A program made the translations under genes and the position numbers. From contig CP136061.1 of NCBI GenBank assembly GCA_032622095.1, positions 84,976,324 to 85,040,323 of the forward strand: a stretch of DNA of 64,000 bases. The letters are read 5' to 3'. Positions 35,801-47,203 of this stretch are shown piece by piece (within the stretch, counting starts at the first letter, position 1; the number at the start of each line of letters is the position of its first letter). The stretch comes from Siphonodentalium dalli (lineage: Eukaryota; Mollusca; Scaphopoda; Gadilida; Siphonodentaliidae). The notes under the pieces were generated by a model. It was not told the origin of the DNA, searched no databases, and saw nothing but the letters and a program-made list of their open reading frames with translations.

Positions 35801-36992
35801 CTGATATAGTGATTATAGCTGTAATTGTATACTCAAGTTTGAAATCATTCGGTCATAGAAAGACATTCAGAGGGATTCCGATACATGAGATTGTTTCATC
35901 AATAGGTACAACAAAATGTTATGGAATTCCCTTTTTCCATGCAATTACTGGATGTGATGTGGTATCTGCATTTCGCGGGAAACGAAAACAATCTGCATGG
36001 CAGGCATGGAATGTATTTCCAGAAGCTTTATCAGTTTTCTCCAGACTTGGCAATTCTCGAGTGTCCATCACAGACCATGACATTGCAGTATTCGAGAGAT
36101 TCGTTATACTAATGTACGACCGTTCAAATACATCCAATGGCATTAATGAAGCCAGACTAGACTTTTTTTGCACGGAAACAGAGACCATACAATGCTATTC
36201 CACCTACAAGGTCTGCGCTGTTGCAGTATGTCAAGCGAGCCGCATACGAGGCAGGGCATATATGGGGACAATCATTGGCACGTAAACCAGCTTACCCGAG
36301 TCCTGCAGATTGGGGATGGGCAGAAAATGGCAGTCACTGGGAACCATTTTGGACGGAGCTTCCACCAATTGCAAAATGTTGCAGTCAGTTGACCAAATGT
36401 GGCTGCAATAAGGCGTATAGTGGGTGATGCACATACTACCATATTGGGCTTCCATGCACCACTTTATGCAGTTGTTGCTGCCAAGTTTAAAAGACTCTAA
36501 GAACTGATAGTAATGAATGTGTGTAGCTATCCCAGTACTAACATCATATATAGTGTTTGAAATTGAATTGTTTTTCACAATTTTAAAAATGCCATTTGTG
36601 TTGAAACGAAACAAGTAATTTGTTACAATATATTGTTTTAACATACTCAGGTTGTGTTTTAATTTCAATTCAGCTTTTAGAAATGACATAAGAGCTCTTG
36701 TTTGAGTGATACATCGATAAAATCGGTTAACTTCTCAAAATTCGAAAACTGACATAGCTGAAAATGGCGGCCATCTTGAAAATGGTGGCCATCTTGGATT
36801 TTCGCCTGGTTTGTCGAACAATATTGTTTAGTGGCCCATACTGATCATTCGTGCCAAATTTCATGCTTGTATCACCAAGTGAACGATTTTACACTTAGCC
36901 GCCCTACTATGGGGTTTTACCAGGCCCGGCTCCCCTCATGAATTATGTCACGTAATCATCGACTCCAATTGACTACTTGCATATAGTCAATC
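32812..36992. mobile_element. Candidate Academ-like DNA transposon with long inverted arms
   Basis: The left arm (about 32812-33085) and right arm (about 36745-36992) are inverted copies. Shared strings include GATTACGTGACATAATTCA-like ends, GGGCGGCTAAGTGTAAAA, 'tggtgatacaagcatgaaa' and 'aaaatggc..ccat'. They bracket a single decayed gene (33654-36490) with an XPG/PIN-like nuclease region and a CXC cysteine cluster. As I recall, Academ transposons combine an XPG-like nuclease with a cysteine-rich finger, which suggests this assignment. Exact termini and a target duplication are not resolved. The alternative is a fold-back element that captured a host gene. The stretch 33086-33653 between arm and gene holds nothing recognisable. 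Confidence 0.6.
33654..36490 (+). pseudogene. XPG/PIN-like nuclease with C-terminal CXC cluster, multiply frameshifted
   Basis: Protein similarity runs through all three frames without visible introns. In order it reads LKEEHKHGHDELMNFSD (33654), a stop near 33744, then LHIAGAAEIIRKHMLEHRT. Next come LRKGLFTTSALDNIDHNP (about 34215), MLGGLHLELDALKMVGSVL (34660), and VIIIDGSDIINVLKP (35306). The XPG/FEN-like part follows, with acidic ATDTDIVIIAV (about 35795) and FFHAITGCDVVSAFRGK (about 35930), then DWGWAENGSHWEPFW. A cysteine cluster ends it: CCSQLTKCGCNKAYSG, a stop, then PCTTLCSCCCQV. The acidic residues and the GCD motif are those expected of the nuclease fold. At least six shifts and several stops make it non-functional. 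The family is known to me only as large uncharacterised CXC-domain proteins common in molluscs, cnidarians and echinoderms. Confidence 0.75.
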
Positions 36993-37060
36993 GACGAACA
37001 ACCGAATCAATTTGTTGCTGAAGTCCAAGGATTAATGTTTGTCTTATTAAAAGATATAAA

Positions 37061-38990
37061 TTTATTGAATAGCGATGCAGAATGAAATTTATTGAATAGC
37101 GAGGCAGAACGATATTTATTGAATAGCGATGCAGAATGAAATTTATTGAATAGCGAGGCAGAACGATATTTATTGAATAGCGAGGCAGAATGATATTCAT
37201 TGAATAGCGAGGCAGAATGGTAATTATTGAATAGCGAGGCAGAATGGTATTTATTGAATAGCGAGGCAGAATGGTATTTATTGAATAGCGAGGCAGAATG
37301 ATATTCATTGAATAGCGAGGTAGAATGATATTCATTGAATAGCGAGGCAGAATGGTATTTATTGAATAGCGAGGCAGAATGGTATTTATTGAATAGCGAG
37401 GCAGAATGGTATTTATTGAATAGCGAGGCAGAATGGTATTTATTGAATAGCGAGGCAGAATGGTATGTATTGAATAGCGAGGCAGAATGGTATTTATTGA
37501 ATAGCGATGCAGAATGTTATTTATTGAATAGCGATGCAGAATGGTATTTATTGAATAGCGAGGCAGAATGGTATTTATTGAATAGCGATGCAGAATGGTA
37601 TTTATTGAATAGCGAGGCAGAATGGTATTTATTGAATAGCGAGGCAGAATGGTATTTATTGAATAGCGATGCAGAATGGTATTTATTGAATAGCGAGGCA
37701 GAATGATATTTATTGAATAGCGAGGCAGAATGATATTCATTGAATAGCGAGGTAGAATGGTATTTATTGAATAGCGAGGCAGAATGGTATTTATTGAATA
37801 GCGAGGTAGAATGGTATTTATTGAATAGCGAGGCAGAATGGTATTTATTGAATAGCGAGGCAGAATGGTATTTATTGAATAGCGAGGCAGAATAATATTT
37901 ATTGAATAGCGAGGCAGAATAATATTTATTGAATAGCGATGCAGAATGGTATTTATTGAATAGCGAGGCAGAATGATATTTATTGAATAGCGAGGCAGAA
38001 TGGATTTTATTGAATAGCGAGGCAGAATGGTATTTATTGAATAGCGAGGCAGAATGGTATTTATTGAATAGCGAGGCAGAATGGTATTTATTGAATAGCG
38101 AGGCAGAATGATATTTATTGAATAGCGAGGTAGAATGATATTCATTGAATAGCGAGGCAGAATGGTATTTATTGAATAGCGATGCAGAACGATATTTATT
38201 GAATAGCGATGCAGAACGATATTTATTGAATAGCGATGCAGAATGTTATTTATTGAATAGCGAGGCAGAATGTTATTTATTGAATATCGAGGCAGAATGT
38301 TATTTATTGAATAGCGAGGCAGAATGTTATTTATTGAATAGCGAGGCAGAATTTTATTTATTGAATAGCGAGGCAGAATGGTATTTATTGAATAGCGAGG
38401 CAGAATGGTATTTATTGAATAGCGATGCAGAATGTTATTTATTGAATAGCGATGCAGAACGATATTTATTGAATAGCGATGCAGAACGATATTTATTGAA
38501 TAGCGATGAAGAATGTTATTTATTGAATAGCGATGCAGAATGATATTTATTGAATAGCGAGGCAGAACGATATTTATTGAATAGCGATGCAGAACGATAT
38601 TTATTGAATAGCGATGCAGAACGATATTTATTGAATAGCGATGCAGAATGTTATTTATTGAATAGCGATGCAGAATGATATTTATTGAATAACGAGGCAG
38701 AACGTTATTTATTGAATAGCGATGCAGAACGATATTTCTTGAATAGCGAGGCAGAATGATATTTATTGAATAGCAATGCAGAATGTTATTTATTGAATAG
38801 CGATGCAGAATGATATTTATTGAATAGCGAGGCAGAACGATATTTATTGAATAGCGAGGCAGAACGATATTTATTGAATAGCGATGCAGAACGATATTTA
38901 TTGAATAGCGATGCAGAATGTTATTTATTGAATAGCGATGCAGAATGATATTTATTGAATAGCGAGGCAGAATGATATTTATTTCACAAG
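37061..38990. repeat. 27-bp tandem array, about 71 copies
   Basis: The unit TTGAATAGCGAGGCAGAATG plus GTATTTA repeats with few variants (GAG/GAT, TGG/TGA/CGA/TGT). The unit is nine codons long and most variants avoid stops, so very long open frames appear on both strands (LNSEAEWYL repeats on +, INTILPRYS repeats on -). The frames begin and end at random points and lack any other protein sequence, so I regard them as non-coding. The array lies in the 9.1-kb RPTP intron, just after the Academ-like element. Confidence 0.95.
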
Positions 38991-39386
38991 TATTGCTTTA
39001 TTTTCTTTTTTATTTACTGCAAAATTCAGAAGATTTCAAAACGTTAAATAACAATATTTGTCTTCTTGCACAAATGCAAACTGATTATATAGACAACATC
39101 ATTGATGACGTCAGCAATAACTGAATATGTCTTCACTAAATTATGAAATATATGCTACATAAATAATACATGTTCAATTTAGTAAAGCAATAATGACCTA
39201 AATTTCCGTAGATTACAAGCTAGGCGTGCAATTAACAAAAAACAACACAGATATATGAGCAGGTTAATGCTATAACAGTCGTTTGTCATGCCACAACATA
39301 AAACTCAAAACCTATTGTTCTCGTATTAACCTAACGTCATGACAAACTTGTGCAATAGCATTAACCAGTAAACATGTTTGTGTCAT
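38991..39386 (+). other. RPTP intron, nothing seen
   Basis: AT-rich unique sequence. No repeat or exon recognised. Confidence 0.45.
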
Positions 39387-40412
39387 TATACCCCCTTTTT
39401 AAAAAAAAAGGGGGGTATACTGTTTTGCACCTGTCCGTCCGTCCGTGCGTGCGTCCGTGAGTCCGTACGTCCGTCCGATGTCTGTTCGTGTCATAACTTG
39501 AAAAGTAGTTCTCGGATCTCAATGAAATTAGGTATGGATGTTCACTATTATGAGGACATTAAATAGAGGGTTCCATTGTTTTGTTTGGATTTTCCATTCT
39601 AGAGTTATTCATCTTTGGTTATCCGGAAATAGTGGCTTTTTGATCCGTCTGGTGTCTGTTCATGTCGTAACTTCAACAGTTGTGCTGGGATCTCAACCAA
39701 ATTTGGTGTGGATGTTCACAACTATGAGGACATTAAATAGAGGGTTCCATCGTTTTGTTCGGATTTTCCATTCTAGAGTTATTCATCTTTGTTTATCTTG
39801 AAATGTTGGATTTTTGGTCCATCTGTTGTCTGTTCATGTCATAACCTGAACAGTAGTGCTCGGATCTCAATGAAATTTTGTATGGATGTTCACTACTATG
39901 AGGGCATTCAATAGAGGGTTCCATCGTTTTGTTCCACTTTTCCATTCTAGAGTTATTCATCTTTGTTCATCTGGAAATGTTGGCTTTTTGGTCCGTCTGG
40001 TGTCTGTTCATGTCGTAACTTCAACAGTTGTGCTGGGATCTCAATGGAATTTGGTATAGATGTTCACTGCTATGAGGACATTCAATAGGGGGTTCCATTG
40101 TTCTGTTCTGCTTTTCCATTCTAGAGTAATTCATCTTTGTTTATCTGGAAATGTTGGCTGTTTGATCCATCCGATGTCTGTTCAGCTCATAACTTGGAAC
40201 AGTAATGCTCGGATCTCAATGAAATTTTGTATGGATGTTCACCACTATGAGGACATTTAATGGCACATTCAAATGTTTGTTTTGGTTTTTTGTTCTATAG
40301 TTATTCATCTTTGTTTATATGAAAATGCTGATTTCTGGGTCCATATGTCTGAGTATAGCCATCATAAGTTATAGATGTGCCCACACTAGGCGGTATGCCA
40401 TGAGGGGGTATG
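39387..40412 (+). mobile_element. Pearl-like element with ~174-bp monomers, copy A
   Basis: It starts with a hairpin (TATACCCCCTTTTT ... AAGGGGGGTATA), then 'ctgtccgtccgtccgtgcg' and five monomers. Each monomer contains 'ggatctcaatgaaatt', 'tatggatgttcac.actatgagg', 'agagggttccatcgttttg' and 'ccattctagagttattcatc'. The end carries GAGGGGGTAT, which repeats the hairpin arm. The family differs in sequence from the other pearl-like elements here but has the same layout. Confidence 0.75.
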
Positions 40413-40676
40413 CACCGGACGACAGTCCATCTCTTGTTCGATTTATATACAAATACAGAAGAGAATGAAGACGATCGATTAGACATTTAGCCTCCTATAC
40501 CTCTATTGTGCACACTCTTAAAGATATGTCAGCATGCATTCAGAACTTACAATATAACACAAGGAACTAAGTCGGGACATATTCACACACCTAGAGAATA
40601 TGTGAGGAAAATCTCATGATGTGACTCAAGGGTCACTCATGTGCTAAATATTGATCGTTTGAAATGTATAGAACGT
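40413..40676 (+). other. RPTP intron, nothing seen
   Basis: Short unique stretch between the pearl-like element and a MITE half-copy. Confidence 0.4.
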
Positions 40677-40782
40677 ACAGTAATGCCCTAAATAATCGAC
40701 TCCGTAACCACAGCAGAATTATGGGTAATTTTTCAGGATTTAGTTGGAAATATGGCTTGTTGCCATTCACCTGAAAGCTCTC
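40677..40782. mobile_element. Palindromic MITE, copy 5 (left half only)
   Basis: ACAGTAATGCCCTAAATAAT through 'gccattcacctgaaagctctc' is one complete arm. It stops at the centre of symmetry and there is no right arm. Confidence 0.88.
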
Positions 40783-40872
40783 ATTGAGCAGGGGATGGGG
40801 ACACCCCTTCCAAATCTTCTCAGGTCCATTCCCAAACCCCATATAAATAAATAAAAATTGCTTATCTTTCAG

Positions 40873-41008
40873 TGACGGTATTGGTGCTACTGGGGTGTTC
40901 ATTGCTGCCTGCTACCTCGTAGATCAGGGCAGGGTGGAAAATAGCGTGAATGTGTTTAGTTGTGTCGAGCAGCTACGTGGACAGCGGGCGGACATGGTTC
41001 CCAAGCTT
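40873..41008 (+). CDS. Receptor-type tyrosine phosphatase, D2 exon d (P-loop)
   Basis: A tatctttcag acceptor and an aagctt|gtaagt donor bound 136 bp. Joined to exon c, the P-loop reads HCSDGIGATG, then VFIAACYLVDQGR and VFSCVEQLRGQRADMVPKL. This is the helix after the P-loop and the 'CVExxRxQRxxMV' block of PTP domains. The P-loop Arg (HCxxGxGRTG in active enzymes) is Ala here, so phosphate binding and catalysis should be lost. This fits a D2 pseudophosphatase domain. The exon ends in phase 0, and its last bases plus the donor are the first unit of a 42-bp tandem array. Confidence 0.93.
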
Positions 41009-41720
41009 GTAAGTGTTATTGTCCGATATAGGACCGACATGGTTCCTAAGGGTGTTCGTCATATCTCATATAGGACCGACATGGTTCCTAAGGGTGTAAG
41101 TCTTATCTCATATAGGACCGACATGGTTCCTAAGGGTGTTCGTCATATCTCATATAGGACCGACATGGTTCCTAAGGGTGTAAGTCTTATCTCATATAGG
41201 ACCGACATAGTTCCTAAGGGTGTAAGTCATATCTCATATAGGACCGACATGGTTCCTAAGGGTGTAAGTCATATCTCATATAGGACCGACATGGTACCTA
41301 AGGGTGTAAGTCATATCTCATATAGGACCGACATGGTTCCTAAGGGTGTAAGTCATACCCTTGTCATTTTATAAAGAACCAACATGGTGCCATCGCTTGT
41401 AATTCATATCATCCAATATCGGACCGAAATGGGTCCAAAGCTTGCATATCATCTCATATATGACCAACATGGTTCCTAAGGGTTTTAGTCATATAATTCC
41501 AAACCGGGTTGGCATGGACCCTTGGCATCTACTATCAAGTGGACATGGGGCCCTAGGCTTGTATGCCATATCTCCTACTACCGGGTGGACATGGGACATA
41601 TACTTTTAAGCCATATCATATATGGTGGAGATGGGCCATAGGGTTGGAAGTCATATCATATACTACCTGGTGGAGATGGCCATAGGCTTGTAAGCCATAT
41701 CATCTACTATCAGGTATGGA
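40990..41720 (+). repeat. 42-bp tandem array repeating the exon end and 5' splice site
   Basis: The unit contains GACATGGTTCCTAAGGGTGT, then AAGTCATATCTCATATAGGACC or a close variant. It derives from the last bases of exon d plus the start of its intron. Eight units from about 41030 to 41365 are near identical, then more diverged units run to about 41720. GTAAGT donors occur at 41009 (the exon donor), 41096, 41180, 41222, 41264, 41306 and 41348. The unit is 14 codons long and stays open to 41374, so every donor is in phase 0 with the last exon. Confidence 0.9.
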
Positions 41721-41861
41721 AACCATACATACATGTATGGTGATCTTATAAAAAATTCCAATGATTGCCATCAAGTCTTATAAAGACTGCATGTTCACAT
41801 TCTGTTTCCCAAAAGCAGTAGATTATAAAGAGCTCTCATATCAAACAGTGCATCTTTTAGT

Positions 41862-41994
41862 TTAACCCTTTCAGTGCCACTGATGTTAGAGCTCTTTCCA
41901 TCAATGTATCACATTATTATAATCAATAAATTTGAAAAATTATCAAGGAAATATGGGTTGATACAAAAAATGGATTTGGCACTGAAAGGGTTAA
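41862..41994. mobile_element. piggyBac-like TTAA MITE, copy 1
   Basis: TTAA followed by CCCTTTCAGTGCCA at the left, and TGGCACTGAAAGGG followed by TTAA at the right, give 14-bp perfect TIRs and the TTAA target duplication of the piggyBac superfamily. The length is about 130 bp. No coding. Confidence 0.88.
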
Positions 41995-42025
41995 AGATCT
42001 CATATCAAACAGTGCATCTTTTAGT

Positions 42026-42158
42026 TTAACCCTTTCAGTGCCAGTGATGTTAGAGCTCTTTCCACCAATGTATCACATTATTATAATCAATAAAATTGAA
42101 AAATTATCAAGGAAATATGGATTCATACAAAAATTGGACTTGGCACTGAAAGGGTTAA
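42026..42158. mobile_element. piggyBac-like TTAA MITE, copy 2 (tandem duplicate)
   Basis: Nearly identical to copy 1. The preceding ~30 bp (CATATCAAACAGTGCATCTT) is also duplicated, so a tandem segment duplication explains this copy better than a second insertion. Confidence 0.88.
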
Positions 42159-42252
42159 AGATCTGACAACAAAGGACTGATATGGTTTGTAATCTTTTTA
42201 TTTCTCACACACAATCTGGTAAATTACAAAATCACTGAGTATACTATAGATA

Positions 42253-45200
42253 AAAGGTTAATTATCAGGAGGGCGCAGGGAGGAGTTAATTATCAGGAGG
42301 GCGCAGGGAGGAGTTAATTATCAGGAGGGCGCATGGAGGAGTTAATTATCAGGAGGGCGCAGGGAGGAGTTAATTATCAGGAGGGCGCAGAGAGGAGTTA
42401 ATTATCAGGAGGGCGCAGAGAGGAGTTAATTATCAGGAGGGCGCAGAGAGGAGTTAATTATCAGGAGGGCGCAGGGAGGAGTTAATTATCAGGAGGGCGC
42501 AGATAGGAGTTAATTATCAGGAGGGCGCAGGGAGGAGTTAATTATCAGGAGGGCGCAGAGAGGAGTTAATTATCAGGAGGACGCAGAGAGGAGTTAATTA
42601 TCAGGAGGGCGCAGAGAGGAGTTAATTATCAGAAGGTCGCAGGGAGGAGTTAATTATCAGGAGGGCGCAGAGAGGAGTTAATTATCAGGAGGGCGCAGAG
42701 AGGAGTTAATTATCAGGAGGGCGCAGGGAGGAGTTAATTATCAGGAGGGCGCAGGGAGGAAATAATTATCAGGAGGGCGCAGGGAGGAGTTAATTATCAG
42801 GAGGACGCAGGGAGGAGTTAATTATCAGGAGGGCGCAGGGAGGAGTTAATTATCAGGAGGGCGCAGGGAGGAGTTAATTATCAGGAGGGCGCATGGAGGA
42901 GTTAATTACCAGGAGGGCGCATGGAGGAGTTAATTATCAGGAGGGCGCAGGGAGGAGTTAATTATCAGGAGGGCACAGGGAGGAGTTAATTATCAGGAGG
43001 GCGCAGGGAGGAGTTAATTATCAGGAGGGCGCAGGGAGGAGTTAATTATCAGGAGGACGCAGAGAGGAGTTAATTATCAGGAGGGCGCAGAGAGGAGTTA
43101 ATTATCAGGAGGACGCAGAGAGGAGTTAATTATCAGGAGGGCGCAGGGAGGAGTTAATTATCAGGAGGGCGCAGGGAGGAAATAATTATCAGGAGGGCGC
43201 AGGGAGGAGTTAATTATCAGGAGGACGCAGAGAGGAGTTAATTATCAGGAGGGCGCAGGGAGGAGTTAATTATCAGGAGGGCGCAGGGAGGTGTTAATTA
43301 TCAGGAGGGCGCATGGAGGAGTTAATTATCAGGAGGGCGCATGGAGGAGTTAATTATCAGGAGGGCGCAGGGAGGAGTTAATTATCAGGAGGGCGCATGG
43401 AGGAGTTAATTATCAGGAGGGCGCAGGGAGGAGTTAATTATCAGGAGGGCGCAGGGAGGAGTTAATTATCAGGAGGGCGCAGGGAGGAGTTAATTATCAG
43501 GAGGGCGCAGGGAGGAGTTAATTATCAGGAAGGCGCAGAGAGGAGTTAATTATCAGGAGGGCGCAGGGAGGAGTTAATTATCAGGAGGTCGCAGAGAGGA
43601 GTTAATTATCAGGAGGGCGCAGGGAGGAGTTAATTATCAGGAGGGCGCAGGGAGGAGTTAATTATCAGGAGGGCGCAGGGAGGAGTTAATTATCAGGAGG
43701 GCGCAGGGAGGAGTTAATTATCAGGAGGGCGCAGGGAGGAGTTAATTATCAGGAGGGCGCAGGGAGGAGTTAATTATCAGGAGGGCGCAGGGAGGAGTTA
43801 ATTATCAGGAGGGCGCAGGGAGGAGTTAATTATCAGGAGGGCGCAGGGAGGAGTTAATTATCAGGAAGGCGCAGGGAGGAGTTAATTATCAGGAGGGCGC
43901 AGGGAGGAGTTAATTATCAGGAGGGCGCAGGGAGGAATTAATTATCAGGAGGGCGCAGGGAGGAAATAATTATCAGGAGGGTGCAGGGAGGAGTTAATTA
44001 TCAGGAGGGTGCAGGGAGGAATTAATTATGAGGAGGGCGCAGGGAGGAGTTAATTATCAGGAGGGCGCAGGGAGGAGTTAATTATCAGGAGGGCGCAGGG
44101 AGGAGTTAATTATCAGGAGGGCGCAGGGAGGAGTTAATTATCAGGAGGGCGCAGGGAGGAGTTAATTATCAGGAGGGCGCAGGGAGGAGTTAATTATCAG
44201 GAGGGCGCAGGGAGGAGTTAATTATCAGGAGGGCGCAGGGAGGAGTTAATTATCAGGAGGGCGCAGGGAGGAGTTAATTATCAGGAGGGCGCAGGGAGGA
44301 GTTAATTATCAGGAGGGCGCAGGGAGGAGTTAATTATCAGGAGGGCGCAGGGAGGAGTTAATTATCAGGAGGGCGCAGGGAGGAGTTAATTATCAGGAGG
44401 GCGCAGGGAGGAGTTAATTATCAGGAAGGCGCAGGGAGGAGTTAATTATCAGGAAGGCGCAGGGAGGAGTTAATTATCAGGAGGGCGCAGGGAGGAGTTA
44501 ATTATCAGGAGGGCGCAGGGAGGAATTAATTATCAGGAGGGCGCAGGGAGGAAATAATTATCAGGAGGGTGCAGGGAGGAGTTAATTATCAGGAGGGTGC
44601 AGGGAGGAATTAATTATGAGGAGGGCGCAGAGAGGAGTTAATTATCAGGAGGGCGCAGGGAGGAGTTAATTATCAGGAGGGTGCAGGGAGGAATTAATTA
44701 TCAGGAGGGTGCAGGGAGGAATTAATTATCAGGAGGGCGCAGGGAGGAGTTAATTATCAGGAGGGCGCAGAGAGGAGTTATTTATCAGGAGGGTGCAGGG
44801 AGGAGTTAATTATCAGGAGGGCGCAGGGAGGAGTTAATTATCAGGAGGGCGCAGGGAGGAGTTAATTATCAGGAGGGTGTAGGGAGGAGTTAATTATCAG
44901 GAGGGCGCAGGGAGGAAATAATTATCAGGAGGGCGCAGGGAGGAGTTAATTATCAGGAGGGCGCAGGGAGGAGTTAATTATCAGGAGGGCGCAGGGAGGA
45001 GTTAATTATCAGGAGGGCGCAGGGAGGAATTAATTATCAGGAGGGTGCAGGGAGGAGTTAATTAGCAGGAGGGCGCAGGGAGGAGTTAATTATCAGGAGG
45101 GCGCAGGGAGGAGTTAATTATCAGGAGGGCGCAGGGAGGAGTTAATTATCAGGAGGGTGTAGGGAGGAGTTAATTATCAGGAGGGCGCAGGGAGGAAATA

Positions 45201-45478
45201 ATTATCAGGAGGGCGCAGGGAGGAGTTAATTATCAGGAGGGCGCAGGGAGGAGTTAATTATCAGGAGGGCGCAGGGAGGAGTTAATTATCAGGAGGGCGC
45301 AGGGAGGAATTAATTATCAGGAGGGCGCAGGGAGGAGTTAATTATCAGGAGGGTGCAGGGGGGAAATAATTATCAGGAGGGCACAGAGAGGAGTTAATTA
45401 TCAGGAGGCCGCAGGGAGGAGTTAATTATCAGGAGGGTGCAGGGAGGAGTTAATTATCAGGAGGGTGCAGGGAGGAGT
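42253..45478. repeat. 28-bp tandem satellite array, about 115 copies, with higher-order repeats
   Basis: The unit GAGTTAATTATCAGGAGGGC plus GCAGGGAG repeats almost without interruption. Variant units (AAATAATT, ATTAATTATG, GGGTGTAG, GCAGAGAG) recur at fixed spacing. The ATTAATTATG variant is 588 bp (21 units) apart at about 44030 and 44618. The GGGTGT variant is 280 bp (10 units) apart at about 44875 and 45155. The array is in the last RPTP intron. Confidence 0.95.
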
Positions 45479-45516
45479 TGTGATACTCGATAAGAAATTA
45501 GACTTAATCTCTGATT

Positions 45517-45830
45517 ATTATACCCCCTTTTTATGTTTACCCATACCATAGTATGGTAAACATAGTGTCGTTGTCCGGATTGACCACTCGTCGTTAGTCC
45601 GTCCGTCCGTCTGTCTGTCTGTCTGGCTGGCTGTCTGTCTGTCTGTAGACACTTTACGCATGGTGCGATAACTCGAACATTTTATATCTGATCGGAACCA
45701 AATTTTGTATATGAATTTCTCAGCATAAAAGACAGATCGAGTTCGAATATGGGTTTGATCCGACTATTTTTAACTGAGTTATGGCCCTTTTTCGAAAAAA
45801 TATTCACTCTTTAAAAAAAAAAGATTTAAT
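45517..45830 (+). mobile_element. Fragment of pearl-like elements
   Basis: TATACCCCCTTTTT (the start arm of the 39387 family) is followed at once by another hairpin, GTTTACCCATACCATAGTATGGTAAAC, then 'gtccgtccgtccgtctgtctg' and one monomer with 'agacagatcgagttcgaatatgggtttgatcc'. That monomer resembles the 10029-11240 family. It appears to be a junction of two families, and no 3' end is seen. Confidence 0.6.
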
Positions 45831-46650
45831 TCCTTGCTCAATCTAGCAAAACAAAATAACATAATTAAATAAATAACAAACAAAAATAATAAAATATTTG
45901 TTTTTAAATAATTAAAAAAAAAAAAAAAAATTAAATAACTAAATTTTAAAAACTAACACTATTATAACTCCACCAAGGGTACCCTGAGTCAGCACACCAA
46001 ATTTTGGTTTAAATCGGTCCAAAATATTGTCATGTACTGGTGAATTTGTTTGGATTCATATTCATCAATTCCATCCCATGCCTTTGGACTACTTGGCTAT
46101 TAATATGGCTATATTATTTTCTGATGTCTCTTATGCCAATGTGCAGATAAAAGCTATGGTATCTAATTTTTTTTTAAAGTTTCAACAATACACAGCACAT
46201 GCTGTTTAATAAAGGGTTTTGTAGGTTAAGTTACCAAAATGGGCTTTAGAACATTGCTAAAATCATTTAGCTAATCTTGAGATTCAAGCATCTTTATGCA
46301 ACTGGGGTTCAGTTATTTGATCAATTTAAATTTAATGAGAATTCCATAACTTCTGATTTTATATATATATCCTCTCTGGAATTTTCTAAACTAACTGCCA
46401 TTTGAGAAAATTAATGAGACATGGGTCAGATTTTAGAACACTGTTGATAAATGAAACAAAGTGATATGTTTTTAATCACTTCATGTCATCTGCCATGTAG
46501 AGAATGATTTGTTTGTTATCACAAGAGCCAGCCACTTTCAATGCAATGGCTATTTAGGCATCTGTTATCAGACCCAACACATCACAACCTAACATGTAAC
46601 TACCAGAGAAAGCTGCACAACTGAGATCTATAAGGATATTTTGCAGAGAA
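45831..46650 (+). other. RPTP intron, nothing recognised
   Basis: AT-rich with A runs. No exon or repeat family recognised. Confidence 0.4.
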
Positions 46651-46654
46651 CACT

Positions 46655-47060
46655 TGATCACTCTTGCTTGGATATTCTTGATTCTACATGTTAATACCTG
46701 TGTGCAGATTCTTGTCTTGCTTGGATATTCTTGACCCTCTTGCTTGGATATTCTTGATTCTACATGTTAATACCTGTGTGCAGATTCTTGTCTTGCTTGG
46801 ATATTCTTGATCCCCTTGCTTGGATATTCTTGATTCTACATGTTAATACCTGTGTGCAGATTCTTGTCATGCTTGGATAATCTTGATCCTACCTGTTCAT
46901 ACATATGTGAAGATTCTTGTCTTGCTTGGATATTCTTGATCCTCTTGCTTGGATAATCTTGATTCTACATGTTTAATAATACCTGTGTGCAGATTCTTTT
47001 CTTGCTTGGATAATATTGATTCTATCTGTTCATACCCGTGTGCAGATTCTTTTCTGCAGA
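46655..47060. repeat. ~76-bp tandem repeat
   Basis: About five irregular copies of 'cttgcttggatattcttgat', then 'tctacatgttaatacctgtgtgcagattcttgt'. Some copies contain a doubled first part. Confidence 0.85.
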
Positions 47061-47203
47061 ATGTTCTTCTTTCTACTCATCAATACTTAGGATGTATCTT
47101 GACAAGACTATGGCTTATGGATTTTCGCGTTCAAACTGAAAATAGCTGATCACTGTCGCCAAGGTATGGGTTAAACATCTGCCGATCGTGATCGGCCTCT
47201 CGT

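Noticed and set aside
36973..38145. 390-codon minus-strand open frame
   Set aside because: It consists almost wholly of the 27-bp tandem unit. No domain, start context or splice support.
37335..38543. Plus-strand open frames of 123 and 132 codons
   Set aside because: Read-through of the same 27-bp array in another frame.
40895..41374. 159-codon open frame as an independent gene
   Set aside because: Its first part is RPTP exon d read from an internal Met. The rest is the 42-bp array after the splice donor.
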